Source of the DNA: Hymenolepis diminuta
Taxonomy: Eukaryota > Platyhelminthes > Cestoda > Cyclophyllidea > Hymenolepididae
Length of the DNA: 64,000 nucleotides
NCBI GenBank assembly: GCA_900708905.1
Contig: CAADRB010000042.1
Span: 921,288-985,287 of the forward strand
Direction of reading: 5' to 3'
Shown here: positions 1-15,000 of the stretch, piece by piece
Numbering within the stretch: position 1 is the first letter of the stretch
Layout: each line of letters begins with the position of its first letter
Notes under the pieces: model-generated
Seen by the model: the letters and a program-made list of their open reading frames with translations, nothing else
What the model was told of the DNA's origin: nothing
Databases searched by the model: none
Program-made: the position numbers and the translations under genes

Positions 1-3000
1 TCAATTATTCAAGATGTCACATATTATATTTAGACCTCTCACAAGAGTTTATTTATTTAACGGAGTGTGCCTTCAAATCTAACTAATCTTTAAAATGTTC
101 ATTATTCAATTTAATTTACAATATATTTACTAAAAACTGGTCATCTTCAATTTCTTTTTGTTGGAGAGAAACAAATCATAACATTTTTTTTCTTAAATGT
201 TATTAGCTTTAGGAATTGATATTCTGTAGTATTTATTTGTTGTAGAACTTCGTAGTTATTATAAAGTAGCTTGAGTGGAATACTTTTTGGTGAAATCACG
301 TTGATTATTATCCTGCTTTTTTGGATATTCGAGGAAAAATGTACTGAAATGTCATGAGCAACTATCGCAATTAGTGAACGGGTTAAGGAGGTCTGGAAAA
401 TCAAGGGTGTGAAATCATTCAGAAACCCGAGAGGACAAATTTCGAGATATGAAATTCATTTGAACATAAAGCGATATACCATAAAATCATGAATTTATCG
501 AAATCATCCTCTAAATCAAATACAAAATGAATGTGTTTTAAAACTTTACTCAGCCCTTCCCTATGATCCTTACCAGACTACTGACGTTTTCAGTTGTGTT
601 TTTGTCTTGCAGAAGGTAATAATCATTAAAAGTTTTGGCCATTTTAGAACGAACTGCCAAGATTTTCTCTGAAATCCTCATGATAATCAAGTTTGAGAAC
701 ACACTTTATCGTTTGCTTTTATTTATAAAAATCCTACTTTAAATTCCTCGCCTCAACTGCCTCTTGAACTTGGAAGAACAGAACTTTCCTTAACAAAGGA
801 TATGTGGATTTGTGCTGTCTTATAAAGTAGGATTACTCTTCTATCTTAATTGAAACATCTTTAATATGATATTATGAAATTCATTATAAAAACTACAATA
901 CTACAGTTTCTCTGGATTCAAACAAGATTTTAGATAAAAAGAATAAGCAAAGTGGTTTTGTCATCCATAAAAGGAAATATGCTACATGGTCAAGAATTAA
1001 TTTTTCATATTAATAATATTTTTTAGATTTTAACGGTTATATGCATAAATTTAAAAATTGAAAATTACTCTGTATTTCCATATATCAATATCACTTCCAA
1101 TTTACTTTATCATACTTTACATCCTTCCTCTTCCCGGATTGTGGATAATGGATTTTGTTTCCCCCAAGTTAAACTCCAAATTTCCCGAGAAAAATTCAAG
1201 GGTTTTCCATATCAATTTATAATCCATGATGTTTCGGAGATATATTTGAAGAAAATATTTGAGGTATTTTAAGAATTAAGCAATTTTCATGATATTCTGG
1301 CATATTCTAAACTTCAATGAAATGACGCCATTCAAAGTGGTTTAATACCTAAAACAGTTTCAATTATATTGGCCGGCTCGATGAACTTGTGATATTCCAC
1401 TGGTACTCGCTAATGAATTATACAGAATGCAACTGAAATTAATAACCTACTGAATTGCTTTAGAATTTCTTTCCAGTATTTGAGAGAACACATCATAGTT
1501 GGAATTTAAAACTCATTACCTTATCATGAATAATTATTTACCTTAAATTTAAAAATTTTCATATGCATTCTTACATGTGATATATTTTATACATAATATG
1601 GGGTCAGCATCAACTTTTGTGATAATTTAAATTCAGCAAAATTTATTTTTTAATGCTCCTGATTGTCAATGACATTTGTTGTACCCCTAAGTTCGATAGT
1701 AGAGACAGAAAGGACTTGTCACAATACGATCCAATCAAGCCTGATAAAAAACCCATCGAGTCTGAGACTGTTCGTAAAAGGAGTAAGAGAAATAGCACAT
1801 GGAAAAGAAATTCAATAGTCATTAGTGTGTCGGGGTTAGAGTAACAACAAACGGCTGGGAGCTAACAACTCTAAATTGCAATTCCTAAAGTAGAACATAA
1901 AGAGTTTCCTAGGCAAAAGTGTAATGAATGAATCAAGAGGAGAATTCGAGAGTAAGCGCGAGATGAGGGAGAGAGGAGATGAAGAAACGTGTATCTGTGT
2001 AAAAAGGCTTTATATAGTTTTATATAGGAGGAATAGTATAAACAGATGAAATGAATTCGGATATTGCTGCGGGAAACTGAACCCTACCAAAGCTCATTCA
2101 AGGGCTCCTTAATTAGCTTATTCCGATAGTCAAAATAAGCCACTTGAGGACAGACGAATGTTATTTATAGGAAACGTGAGGTTGCAATAAGGTCAAGCAC
2201 TTCAAGTGCTATTTTGAAATCGAGATAATTAGGTCTCAGGGTTGCAGTGAGATAGATAAAAATTTATGAAATATATTATAGGAAGGGGGATGAGTGTGAA
2301 AAAGGGGTTATATACGAGTAAACACTTAGAGATGCGTCATACTTCTCCCTTTTAAAATTGTCATAAATTTGTCAGCAAAGAGACACTACGAGCCTTTCCA
2401 AGCGTCTGCACAAATATGTATTCTTTGTTGTCCTTATTCGCCCACACCCTGACACTTTTTATATGACATTCACATTTCGTGATCCCCTATCGAGACCCCA
2501 CATTTAGCCTGCAGCCGGACTCGTTCCAATCACCTGTCGATGACCCACAGACAACTCTGGACGCCATGTTTGGTCATACTTATCCCAACTGTATATACAC
2601 ACTTTATCCGCTACCGTACTCTCTCCGCTTCAATAGACTTTTGGTCCTCTTCAAAAAAATTGTTCACTATCATCTTGTCTTTTTTCAATTTTATTGCATG
2701 GTTATGATCAGTAATAATAAGAAGGAGATAGGTAGTAATTTGACTACTGGCAAAGCAAAATATACAAGGTGTTGTTACAAGAGCTTCGCCACTCATAACA
2801 ATATTTTTCACACTGCGATGCTGCATTCAACTGCAACCTGAATTTCACCGCAGACAGTTGGCATAATTAATTAGGGTTGTCTTTTGTCTTTTTTTGTCTT
2901 TTCATAGAAAAGATTGGATTAGTTCCAACAATCTTAATCTTTAATGAATTATTGAGTAAATATAAATCCCCACAATATTATTTTATTTGGGTTTCCTGCC

Positions 3001-5400
3001 ATTCTTCAGCCTCTTTCTGCTTTATGTATATTTAACATCTTGTTGACCACCTGTGCTGCCTATTAATTTTCACCAACCAATCCTTAAACATCCAAAATAA
3101 TAAGATTACTTTATTAGTTCTATCGTCTTGGCGATCCACTTTTACTTCTCTGTTTTCTTGTGAAAGCTTTTAGCTTACCGCAGTTTTTTTTTCAATCTCA
3201 CAATCGATCTCTCGGTCTCACCACTTCTATCTAATTTTAAATTTCCTTTTCCCTCATCAATGCTTTAAGGTAGCTGACATATACATAAACATTTGCTGGA
3301 TAAAAATTGGCTTAAGAAAAGGTGATAAAGATTTACAAATCGCTCCGTTATATGAATGATTTTCAATGATCAAATCTTCCCTAAGTGACCTATAATGGAA
3401 GCTGCATCAATTTAAAACCGAACTCCATTTTTTACATATGAGTATTGTACCATTAAAGTTAAGATTGAAATCTTTACCCAAGTTCGATTTTAAGTTTATT
3501 TTTCTCAAATTGTAATAACTAAAGTCTGAGACAGATTTTATTTAGCAGGATAACTATCTTGTCTTAAAATTCAAACTATGGATTTTAGGAGTATAATTAA
3601 AATATTCATCAATTTGAGGAATAAAATTTATAGAAAAATGTTGATATAATATATTGATTCACATATATTTATTAAGTTAAGATTATACCTATTTGTATTT
3701 TATGAGAGATTTCTTCAATTTCTGTCAGCAGATTTAGAAAAAGTACTATGAAATTAGAGTTAAAAATACTGACACATCTGGAAGTATTTATTCCAGTCAA
3801 ACTCTTATAATTGTAGTATATTTCAAGGGATTTAGTCCATTTAAAACATTCTAGATATTAAGACAGAGATCAATCAAATTTCTTTTTATTTGGAAATGAC
3901 ATAATAATAGCGTTTATCCTAAGTGTCCTTGAGTCTCTCTTATGAGAAAACATATTCTTGACAAAAATTAACAAATTGCTTAATGGCTTCTTACCTCTCC
4001 TATTTAGGAGCTTAAGCAGCCTTACTCTTAGTCTAGGGTTGTGGCAAGTGATACCGATCCCATAGGAATCGCTCTCCGGTGTATAAAAGATATGCCCTCA
4101 ATATTGTGCGCTCTTTTCCAAGTGCGTCACCTCATGCAGTTACTTCTCTTTTTGTCTCTTCTCTTTTGCTTCACATTCCTCTTGTTCGATTTAAATATCA
4201 CTCAGGCTGGCTATCTTATGGATTGTTTTCAGGATATGAGCTCCAGTGATCTGCGCTGCCTTAAATCTAGTAAATTCTTAATATTCTGATATATTGTCAG
4301 TTAGAATTACTAATTCATGCCAACTAATGATTGTTTAATCCTAAGATTGAAGTGCATGCAACGGCCATTCTGTCAGATTTGGTCAACTGGGGTGTATGAT
4401 TTTCACAATAAGACGAAAGCGCAAATAAATGCAAACCGTTGCTCCTGAAATTTAATATCTATTATACCTTGACCTTATATGCATTAGAAGCTAAGCTCCA
4501 GCCGAACTTTCAATAAAATCTCAGTTAAGTGGTTATTAAGAATAAAGGGGCTCTAACCACGACTGAAATTTGTAGAAGTCTTGACTTCAGAACTAAATTT
4601 CTCCAATTTTCCTTTCTTCTACTCTCATTAAAAATGTAACGAAAACTACATGCCCCTATGTAAACGAACTTTTGCTTAATTAAATGCTTAAGCTCAAGTT
4701 TAGATCTGTTCTTCTCAATCAGTACCTTCTAAAAAGGATTCCCAAATTATAAAAACGGTCTAGGTGATGTGCTTCGATATGTCAGCGGCAGGCACGCATG
4801 TTGACTACTTCGCTATTAGCCACATTAATTGATTGAGGTTAAACTAGCATTACTGTAGACACATATCAAAGACACTCATTTAATTGAAGAGAAAGATAAA
4901 ATTTTCGCAGTTGCCCGCTAGCTATATATGTTAGAATTATGGTACTCCATGACTATTATGCACTCTTTAGAGAAGAATAAACTTTAAATTTGCAAGAACG
5001 GACTGATGGCTTATTCTCAAAATTCAGATAGGAGATATTAATCTGATTTAATTTGTCCAATCTTACATAAATTTTCAAATTTCGAATGTTAGCACTACCG
5101 TTTGAGAGTGGTCAAATAAAGGAAAAAATTATAAATGTCAGCCAAATGCTCGAAATAACTAAGCAAAACAATGTGTTCTTAAGTATATTATACTTAATCA
5201 AGGATTAAAGCAAACGAAATGTCCACAAAATACTGGTAATTCAGTATCTTACACATTTAAACAACAAATTGGTCCGTTTGGAGTACGATGAAAGCAAGTT
5301 CAGTAACAGACCGCCAATCTCAAAATAAGAACGAGTTTAAATACAATATGTCCAACAGTGGAAATAAAGAGGTGCATCTTGCTCTTCAAAATATTGTTCA
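1..5400. other. Intergenic DNA downstream of the copine gene
   Basis: No coding signal I can support. Open frames here (up to 120 codons, at 2479-2841) have no splice support or recognisable motif. The stretch is AT-rich with a slightly more mixed block at 1650-2450. Confidence 0.6.
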
Positions 5401-5406
5401 TTTAAT
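5401..5406 (-). terminator. Likely poly(A) signal of the copine gene
   Basis: ATTAAA on the minus strand, about 35 nt after the copine stop codon. ATTAAA is the commonest variant of AATAAA. No AATAAA is closer. Confidence 0.5.
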
Positions 5407-5440
5407 AAAAGGGGTAAGGCCTTGGCTTAGAAGTTAAATG

Positions 5441-6028
5441 TTATTCACCAAGATGTGGCAATTTCTTTCGATCCAAGTCTTCTGAATGTCTATGGCTTCC
5501 TGTCTTCTGTGATAATCCTCCAGAGACCGTTCGTTCTGGTCTCTCTCGCCAGCTATGATGACGCATTCGCGAGGATTGATCCTCCTGAGGATTAAGGCAA
5601 CTCTCTGAACCTTCTTCAACTTCACAAGTGATCTGACGATTGCCACCTTCGAATCCACGCCTAACTGATGAGTCCTCAAATGAAAGCTCTCGCCTCATTT
5701 TCTCAATCAACCTATTCCGTCGAATCGATGATTCAGAAATAGCCTCGGGGGAGATTTTTCGACTTGTTTGACTTCGACCGGAGTTAGAGGCAATATTTGG
5801 CAATTCCGAAACATCTTCGTGTTCTTCAGAATCACAATCAACACTCTGAAATCGAAGTTTATGTTCCTGATGACTTGACTCATGAGACGCTTGATTGAGA
5901 GGTCGTTGATGTAAAGGTTGCATGTAAGAATGCCACCAAGAGGGATCTACTAGTTGTTCGGTTCGTTCCGGACGGTAAGGAATCTTATTTAAAGGTAGAA
6001 GACGTTGTTTTACAAAGTAGTTCATCAT
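5441..6028 (-). CDS. Copine last exon: long C-terminal tail
   Basis: The acceptor TTCTTTAG sits directly before ATGATGAAC, so the apparent start codon is only an internal methionine. The first residues MMNYF match the copine V.YF that ends the vWA fold. The following 190 residues are polar, rich in Ser, Arg, Glu and Gln, and probably disordered, with several SR/RS-like and acidic patches (for example CDSEEHEDVSE). Copine tails are usually a few tens of residues, so this one is long. Stop codon at 5441-5443. Confidence 0.93.
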   Translation of the reverse strand: MMNYFVKQRLLPLNKIPYRPERTEQLVDPSWWHSYMQPLHQRPLNQASHESSHQEHKLRFQSVDCDSEEHEDVSELPNIASNSGRSQTSRKISPEAISESSIRRNRLIEKMRRELSFEDSSVRRGFEGGNRQITCEVEEGSESCLNPQEDQSSRMRHHSWRERPERTVSGGLSQKTGSHRHSEDLDRKKLPHLGE

Positions 6029-9000
6029 CTAAAGAAGAGAAAAACGATGCATATTTATGATATCATTAAAGCGTAATGCAAGCAGATAGGCAAATAATTT
6101 TTTGACCTCAGTTGTTTTTAGCAATTTTTAAAAATATAAACAGTCATTCTCTGTCATATTCGAGAAGAGTCAGTGGGCTATAGTGTTACTTAAGACTTCA
6201 ATTCCTTAAATATTCCGAAAGATGAATATGACAGGAGGACGTCCATAGAAACACACATTCTTCACCCTAAACTGAGTGTAGTGCTTATTATTAATATTAT
6301 AAAAGGGATAATACTGATTAGAAAATAAATTATGTCACAATCAATGTGGCTAAACCTAAAATGAGAAGAAGAAGCACCATGACGTTAAACTATAATCATT
6401 ACAATTTCAATTAGTGGTAACTGTTTTGCGATTCGCTTTATTATTTAAGGAATAATTGACTCCGTTCAACAAATTAGGGTAGGTCATTAGTTTGTTAAGA
6501 AATTTGTGTGTTATGTTTTGTCACTGGAGCCATTTATTTATTATCTTGTTTTGTTTTTTACAAAGATATCGAAAACGGTGATCTGCACTAGGAATTAGAA
6601 ATTTCCATACCAGATGGAATTAAAACCCTTCAATACTGTTTAAACAGATGAACCTATATTATTATTGCCATTCTTTTCTTACTTTTCTTCTAAATTAAGA
6701 CTTCGGGTATATTGGAACTAGTGATTTAACACCTCTGCAATTGGTTCTATCCATTTGATAGTTTAATCCTGTAGACATTCCTGTTAAGGGTTGTAAATGT
6801 TAATTTGTTGTCACGACAGAATCACTGGTTCTATCTGTAACATATTTTGCATTACACGCAAAGACTTTAAAGGCCCAGCTAGAACACATCTTAACTAGAC
6901 CACATCTAAATATATTTTCGATTCATAATCGTGAACGCATCATGGAAATCAATAGAGATGTTAGTGGAAAGATCAGACCAAGAGATCAGGCCTCCAGAAT
7001 TCCAATGTCTGAATGTCACAATTTTAACACTCACATTATAATAACCTGATTTGACATGCTAGCTTTCAAGTAATTACTTGGTTTTATTAAAATAAAACAA
7101 AAAATACACCTGAGTGGGTAATTCAGCAAGAACCTCCTTCGCAAGTCCCAACTTGTTCCATCGAATTTCTTCGCTCCCATCCGCGGCCAATCGAAGAAAT
7201 CTTCGCATTTCCACAAACTGAAAGATGGAATAAAATGGTTATTTATGTTTTTAAAAAACATTAAGACACAACATTTTCTGGACACTATTATCAACAATCC
7301 TCCAATATCGATTTTTATTTATTTAAATTTAAAAGATATATCATTTAACAGTTTTAATATTTTAATTCTTCAGAAAGATGGACGCAAGTCAGTGTTAATC
7401 TGATATCATTTTTCTTCTGTCTGCATTTGAAGTTCAAGTCATAAAATATCGTTCTTAAAAGTTATGGCATCTTAATAGATTCATATTTTTATTCAATTTC
7501 CTTATTTCTTTACAATAACATAATGATTTGAGATGAATTAAAATAGCAAGAATACATATTATTATTCTTAATAGGGGCCTCACAATTTCGTCTTATTTGC
7601 ATTAAAAGGAACAAAATTATGGCTTCCAGTTTTGAGGTCCTATGCATGAAATACAGGTGACTGTTTAAAAAAATAAGATATTACAGAGAAATATATTTTT
7701 TACACATAAAAGTGGAAGCAAAGTGGAAGATGAAGCGTTAAATACCAGAGCATGTCCATTTACATTCACAATGTGCTTACGTATATAATAAAGATTTAAA
7801 AATAGAATTAGTATAAATTACTGTGAAAAAAACTTTCCATCTACACCTCGTTAGATTTTTTTAAAAAATTGTCATTAGGTCTAAAAGCGACCTCAGTTTT
7901 ATTGGCATCATCGACGGATAATAAAATGAAGAGTGGTTAGTGTTCCTCATTAGATTCTTCTGTAATTTAAAATGAATCAACAAGTAGATGATTGTCCACA
8001 TAATGGAATTTCACATACAAGCATTTGTAAACTTTCCATTAGAAATCACTTATTTCAAAGGGAATCGCAAATACAAAACAGCAGAGCCTATACGGAGAGA
8101 GTTATGGCTAACTTCATTTAATAGGCCAAATATTAGGCGATTTTCTGACAAAAGAAATCGAGTTTAGGCTCAATCTAAATTTATAATATATTAATTAAAA
8201 TTCAGCTTTGCACATTATTTGAACATTCATGCATAGATTACTTTGAAGATCAAATGAGATTAGCTTCGAATTAGAGTTAATCTACTTAGTCAAACGAAGT
8301 TATATCTGCGTTCATATGAAAATTCAATTTGATTTGCTTACTAAGGTTGAAAAATGAGCGATATGCCTGAAGATTGCATAGAGGGTTAGGATAAACAATG
8401 TTCTTCTAGCTGTTAAAAGGGTGGCTAATCAATACACTATCTTCCTCAGTATACGAAAGAGGTACTTTCTTAATAATTTGACGATAAGAAGCACTTTCTA
8501 AGGCTTAAAACTATAAAATGTAAATTCCCAAGTTTATTCATTTACAGACGACGAAGCAGGAGAAACATTAACACGTCAACTTGTGCCACTAGCCCCAAAC
8601 TAATAGCAGCAGACGAGGAAATTGATTGAAAATATATATCAGAAGGGAATTTTTAAATAGCCCAGCAGTACCCAACTTCGTTCATCAGTGAAAAAATATT
8701 TAAATATTTTTTATTTTTTTGATTTTTGATTTATTCCTGACAATGGAAAGGATATTAAATAAATTTTCAATTTGATCATAGATTTAAAAAGTCATATTTG
8801 AAAAATTAATTTTGAATTCGTTGAAAGCGTGCATTTGGTAGCGTTCTATCAAAAAAGGAGCAAATATTTATATTATTTCAGAGGAAACGGTTTTGATGGA
8901 TGAACAATGGGGTTACCAAAACCTGAATTAGAACTTTCCCTTAGAAGTATCTAGGATTACATTATCCTGACTGTAGAAAAACATGAGTAATGAAAAAGTA

Positions 9001-12000
9001 GAGTTGATAATTTTGACTACGATCTTTTCCTGAACTTAATATAAACTATCTTTCATCTACAGCAGTCTAGTTTTTCTGAAATAATACACTCTTTCAAAGA
9101 ATAACACACTGAAATGATTTTATAATTCGAACAAAAGTACACAAGGAGTAATAAGTAGTTTTGGCAGTGACCCACCTGAACATTGTCTCTACAGGCTTCT
9201 TCCTGACCGATCTTCAGAAGAGCAAAATCTTGATCCAAAACCTGCAGTTCTGTATAAAAATATCAATGTCAGCAATAAGCGCGTGAACCACCACTTTATT
9301 TAACCGCTTTTTTATTTAAGGCCGACATTATTTATAAAGAAAATGGTACATTTTTGATAAATTACAGATAATAATAACAGAAAAAAGGCTTTTTAAAATA
9401 CAAATCGGTTTATAAATTGTACTTTCATTTAAAACTCAACCCAACACTAATAATAGGGTTCTTATCTCATGTGAATAGTGACTTTTATAGCACATATTGA
9501 CTCGTATGCTACTCTGTCGTAACTGTCAAATGATGATCTTCTATAGGTTTCCAAACCGACAAACAAAGAACGTAAAGCAGCCCATTCTACTCAGCGTAAT
9601 GTACTTTGGTCCCATTATAATAGCTCCGTTTTCACTCACACCGCACTGTGGCCTATTTATCTGCTCATCTCAAAATGCGAATTCTCTACCATATCTCTCC
9701 CCTCATTACTTACAATGGTTCAATGAAAATTTCCGTCTAACTCAACTCTTAGTCACCGGATTTAGGAAAGGTTTTTATTTTCTCTTAAACCCTAGGAAGA
9801 TTATTAGTGTAGAACAAGATCTCTTGGTCTAAATCGGTCGGGCTCAGGAGTAGTCTTAGTGACTGAATACGGCACTTCCAATTATATGTAAACCGCGGTT
9901 AGAAATTGCATTTTCAAATGATCTAAAATGCAAACCTTTGTTATTTGTGGCATGGCCATTTTAAAACCAGTTGTCCTGTTAAATGCCTGGCGTTAGAATT
10001 TAATTATTTGCCCAAAGTAGAGCCTAGGGTTATGAGAGTTACTCCAGAGGGAACTTTATTGATCTTTGCCGTATAAAATAGAATGCTTTTGCTAACCTCA
10101 AGTACCCGATTCTGACGGTATGAAGATAAAGACAATTTGAATTTCAAAGACCAACCAAAGTCATTGATATGAAAACGCTCAAAGTTTAAATACCTGGACA
10201 TAATGGACTTTCGTTACCTATATTCCGCATGAGAAAGTAGAATACTCAACCTACCCAGAATTCAAATAAATAAGGCTATTAATATTCAGATTTCTTATTT
10301 ACGATTTCTCTTATTCGGATACGTTCACGTAATTGCAAATTGTAAGAGTTCCCTACATTGCTAGAGGAAATAATAACTGATAATAATATGTCAACAGTCA
10401 AAACTTCATGTGTCAAATCTCTCCAAATTTAAACATCGGAATACTCGGATTCTCTGAAGTTCTTTTAAATATACAGTCATATCTAATCTTAATACCGTGA
10501 GTTTTTCTGTACTTTGAAAGTACGATTCAGCACTGAAATTACCCCTATTTATCTATTAATTAACTCTATTTCAAATTCTAAACGACGAAAGTTTCATTAA
10601 TTTTAAATTTTAAGCTTAATTAAAAGCAAGAAGATAGCTAAACACCTCAAATAACCAAGAAATTGGTCTCAATATAGGCAAACAAATAATTAAAAAGTAT
10701 TAACTAAATTAATTATCGGGGCGTTATTTTTTCGTAATTAGGTTAACCGAATATAGTTTCTTAATGCCAGAGACAATTTTTGTCACTAGTTAACAGCCGG
10801 ATGTAAATCCTCAATTGTGGATTAATATATGTGTAAAATAATGAAATCTAGTTAATCTTGCTACATTTAAATCATGATAGTTAGTAAAATTCTGCTATTA
10901 ATTTGACTTTCATACAACTTATATGGTAACAATATGAGTGACGATCCCAATTGAACGATTGGTCAGTTTACGCTGGACATCGCACACATGGATTCTCTCA
11001 GGAACTCTAGAGTATAAGTATCTGAAATATCTGGAATACGTAGGCACTTGACACATGGAGTCATATCCGTTACATAAAATGTGAGCATCCAGATAAATAA
11101 AAGTAGGACTTCTTTGACGTGCAGACTCTATTCTCGATCTTAGGCAATCCCCTCCTCTTCATCTCTAATGGACCACTTTATTGTTTATTATTTTGTATAT
11201 CTGACCAATTTTTGGCCAACATAAGGTATAATTTCAGTGAAAAGGATACGGTAAAGCATAATTTTAAAACGATAACTCCAAGAGAACTAAATTACCCGAT
11301 GCATGTAATGTATGTTTATTTTAAACGCTTAATTTAAGAGTTATTTTCCAATGAATTTTTAAGAATTGTTTATGATTGGCTATTTCTAGGATCCGAGTTA
11401 ATGTTTTTAGACACCTTGGCGTTGTCTAAGCGCTATCAATCAGCCGGATCTTATCTTCGCGCATGTTGCCCCATCTATTAAAATTCCTTTGGAGACTCAA
11501 ATGATCGTCCAACAACACTTTCCTCTTTTCAACCCATTAATTGTCATGACTTTACCCCTTCCTTGTCAGCTTGTTTCTTCCACTGTCCTTTAACCATTTC
11601 AACAGTCTACCGACTCTATTTATATATACCTAATTGTAATCTTTCTCCTTTCCAATACATATCTATTTGGCTCTCTCCTTTCCTACTTCCGCAAATAAAC
11701 TCCTACAGATAGGTCCTTCAGCCAGCTTCTCTCCGCAGCTCCTCCTACGTTCTACCGTGTAGCTATCTCTCTTTCTCTCTGTATCTATCTACCTATCTCT
11801 CTCGGATAAATAGCATTAAGTTATTATCATTACTAAATCCTTTGCTCTCCCACTTACTCTTTTAAGCTTTACACTTAGTGACCCTAATATCTTAGCTCTA
11901 CATATGTAATTAGGGTACCAAAACAATTTAAATCGGCATTTGCTTACTAGTGATGCGGCGGTAAACTTGCGCATTTGTTAAGTAATAGCTCGATACTTAC

Positions 12001-15000
12001 TAGTTTACATTCAGTGATGTAGATGACTCACAGATCTAGTCAATTATAATCAGCAAGACGGGCGGTAAAATCAGAGTTTTTCATAAGAGCGATTCCATGA
12101 CATCTTATCTCCATTTAAGCTTAGTGTTACTAATTTTTCTTAATATTATGAGACAATATTTAAATAATATAGCAACGGCTTCTAAATTTATTAAATAACT
12201 GAATTGTCACTCATTATATTCACAGTGGTCTCGTCTTGATAAATTTTATATTTGGGACGCATAATTTGCCCTAGAAAATTAAAACTATGCGCAGCCAACA
12301 CAATCCCCCGTTTGCAAGTGTCTTTCCTTCGAAATATAACTCTAAATAATTCCCTTATTTTAACAAAAAAAGCTAGATGTTGTTTTTTGAACAAATAAAA
12401 TATATAAATGCCTTACCTTCGAATTTTCTACCACCTACTCCAATGAAAATTATTGAAATTGGAAGAAAAGACGCCTGCAAGTAAAAATAAATGTTATAAT
12501 GTTGATAAATAGGCTAACTCATTCATAGCAGGCGGTGATAATTGGAATTCATATCGAATAAATATATACAATGCATATATACGTATTTGTGTATGTATAT
12601 GAAAGTATTGCCTTATTATCGTAAATCCTCTGATGGCTGAACTCTCAATCCAGAGCCGCATAACCTCCAGCTCCAATTAATCCAAGTTAAGAGTCAGAAG
12701 AGTTAGTGTACATCTCGATTCTCAATACGTACAAATTTAACTTATTTTTGGAAGTCTTATTCACATAATTTTAACTGCTCATTAATAGAAGGAGGTTTTC
12801 TGGAACAAACTCTGTGTCCTAAACTTAGGACAGAATACAAAACCTCTCAATTCGGGAAACCACCACGAATATAAACCGTAACACTACACTATCTTGTAGA
12901 AAGTACCTTATAGAAAGTATAACTTAACTCCCCTTAACCGAAATGTTAATAATTTAGTCCTGTCGTGATCCAAATTTGCTAACAAAGTACATATTAACTT
13001 TCTCATGAACTCTTGTAACCAAAAAGGGGACCTGACAAATCCCAAAATGTGTTCGTCTTGTTTTATTATTTGATATAAAATTTACTATGAAGTCGGAGAC
13101 CACATATACGCATGACAAACCAAACTGGCTGTGAGAGGGGCTGAGGAGCGCAAATGTAGACTCTCCGTTCAAACTAGGAGTTGGAGGCACTTCCTTCGGG
13201 AATCTAGGGAATTTTAATTGTTATATGTTGTTTTACTTGAAGGATGAATCCCTTCGTCTCCGGATTATTTATCCTTCGTCATCGCTAATCACCAAAATTT
13301 GATTATCTCGTCCTCATAGTAATGTCTGTAAACTTTTAACCATTCCTGTCACCCCCAGCACTCTATGGATAAACATCGTGTGCCTTCAACTGGCCTATTT
13401 TCATCGATCGGGAAAGCTAAACATACCTTGGATGATAGTTGCAGAGACATCGCTTAGTCGGCTATATTATTAACCAGTCCTGTCTACACCGTCCCTTCCT
13501 TTTCCTACAATCGTCCCGTCCAATTAAAGCGCACATACAATTATGTCCTTATGTGCTGTCTCATCCAAGTGACGATTATAAATAGCCTTCCACTACATAT
13601 TAATCCATTTTCGATATTCGATTGCTAAAAGAAATCAATTTCTTTGGTTCTAGTCTGTAGCTAACAAGTTCAAACAACGTATAAGGTAAATGTAAGGCGT
13701 GCTAAGAAGATTTTAAAAGTACTCAAAAAATTTTGGCGGTAAGTGAAGTTGATAATTGAAAAAATATGGTAAACAAAATCTTCTTACTTCAATTACCGCC
13801 CTTTGTGTTTCCACCCAGTCATCGACAAGGCCGGTTGTTAGGATAAGGAGGACAAAATACTTCGAACTGTCGCGAGAAGTCCTTGCCATTCTATAAACAA
13901 ATTATCATGAAAAATAATATTGAACAGACTAAAAGATATTAAAAAGAGTAAAATTATTTTTATTTGCAACATTCAAAATCGATAGTAAAATTCGATTTTT
14001 GTTGGTGCATGTTTGCATCATTGTTAACTGGGATATCTTATAAGATATCGCGAAACATTTGAACTTTAGAAACTGCATACATTTTTAAAATAAAAAATGA
14101 AGCAACTAAATATCCAATACCCTTCTGTTAAACTAAAACTCCTTCCATTTAGTTACATCTGGACTTACAAAGATGATTAAGAAAAGGTGATTTTTTGAAT
14201 TTTTCAAAATTTACATGTAATATATTATGTATGAAAAAATAAAGTTTAGTATTCATTAAGTGAATTTTAAGTACAAGGACGTTGGAAATTATTATATAAC
14301 GGTTATCTGAGGACGTTTGTGGAATCTCTGAATCAATGACTGTTGGCAAGTGTTTGACCATGTGACGTTTTTTGCGAGAATAACACAGTTTTCTCGCTGT
14401 AAATAGCTAATAAACACTGAATTTGCGTCTTCGATGGGACTGATAATATTTCTGTTCTAACTGTGTTATTAAGCCAAACTGGTCAGAATAATCAGGCGTT
14501 CAATTGAAACTGCGGTTGATCTGCGGTTGTCAAGATAAAATTTATTTGAATGGAGATGGAATAAAATTTTTTCTTGAAAAATAAAGATTACCGTTTTTAA
14601 TATCTTGACCTTGACTATATCCATTCCCTGCCGTGGAATTACCGGACATCCATAATCAGCACTCGCTTACGTAGTCTACTAGATTTTGTGTTGACTTGAT
14701 ATTAAGTGAAAGATCATACAAACAAAGGTTTAATACTTTTTCACTTCATGTAGCGAAGATGTTCCGGAACTACCTGTCGCCACCTGAATCTACTTTCTGC
14801 ATAACTCGTCCTCACAGTTGTGTCACTCTTCAGACTCCTTCCGATATATGCTTTCAATCAGTTCCCATGTCTGCTGTTATTAGTTTGGGGCTAGCGGCAC
14901 AAATTGATGCGTTAATGTTTCCTCTGTTTGATGGTCTGTAAACGATTAAACTTGTGAATTTACATTTCATAATTTTAAGCTATTGGTTCCCATCCAGAAG

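Larger units (their letters stand above)
9250..12416 (-). other. Copine intron
   Basis: A 3.2-kb intron. It holds a copy of the dispersed repeat near its upstream end (11985-12104) and a pyrimidine-rich stretch at 11500-11820. A 111-codon plus-strand frame at 9497-9832 has no support as a gene. Confidence 0.8.

Noticed and set aside
2479..2841. Plus-strand frame of 120 codons
   Set aside because: Starts without ATG, shows no recognisable domain, and a minus-strand frame overlaps it; likely chance.
9497..9832. Plus-strand frame of 111 codons inside a copine intron
   Set aside because: Begins without ATG at its listed start, has no domain and no supporting signals.
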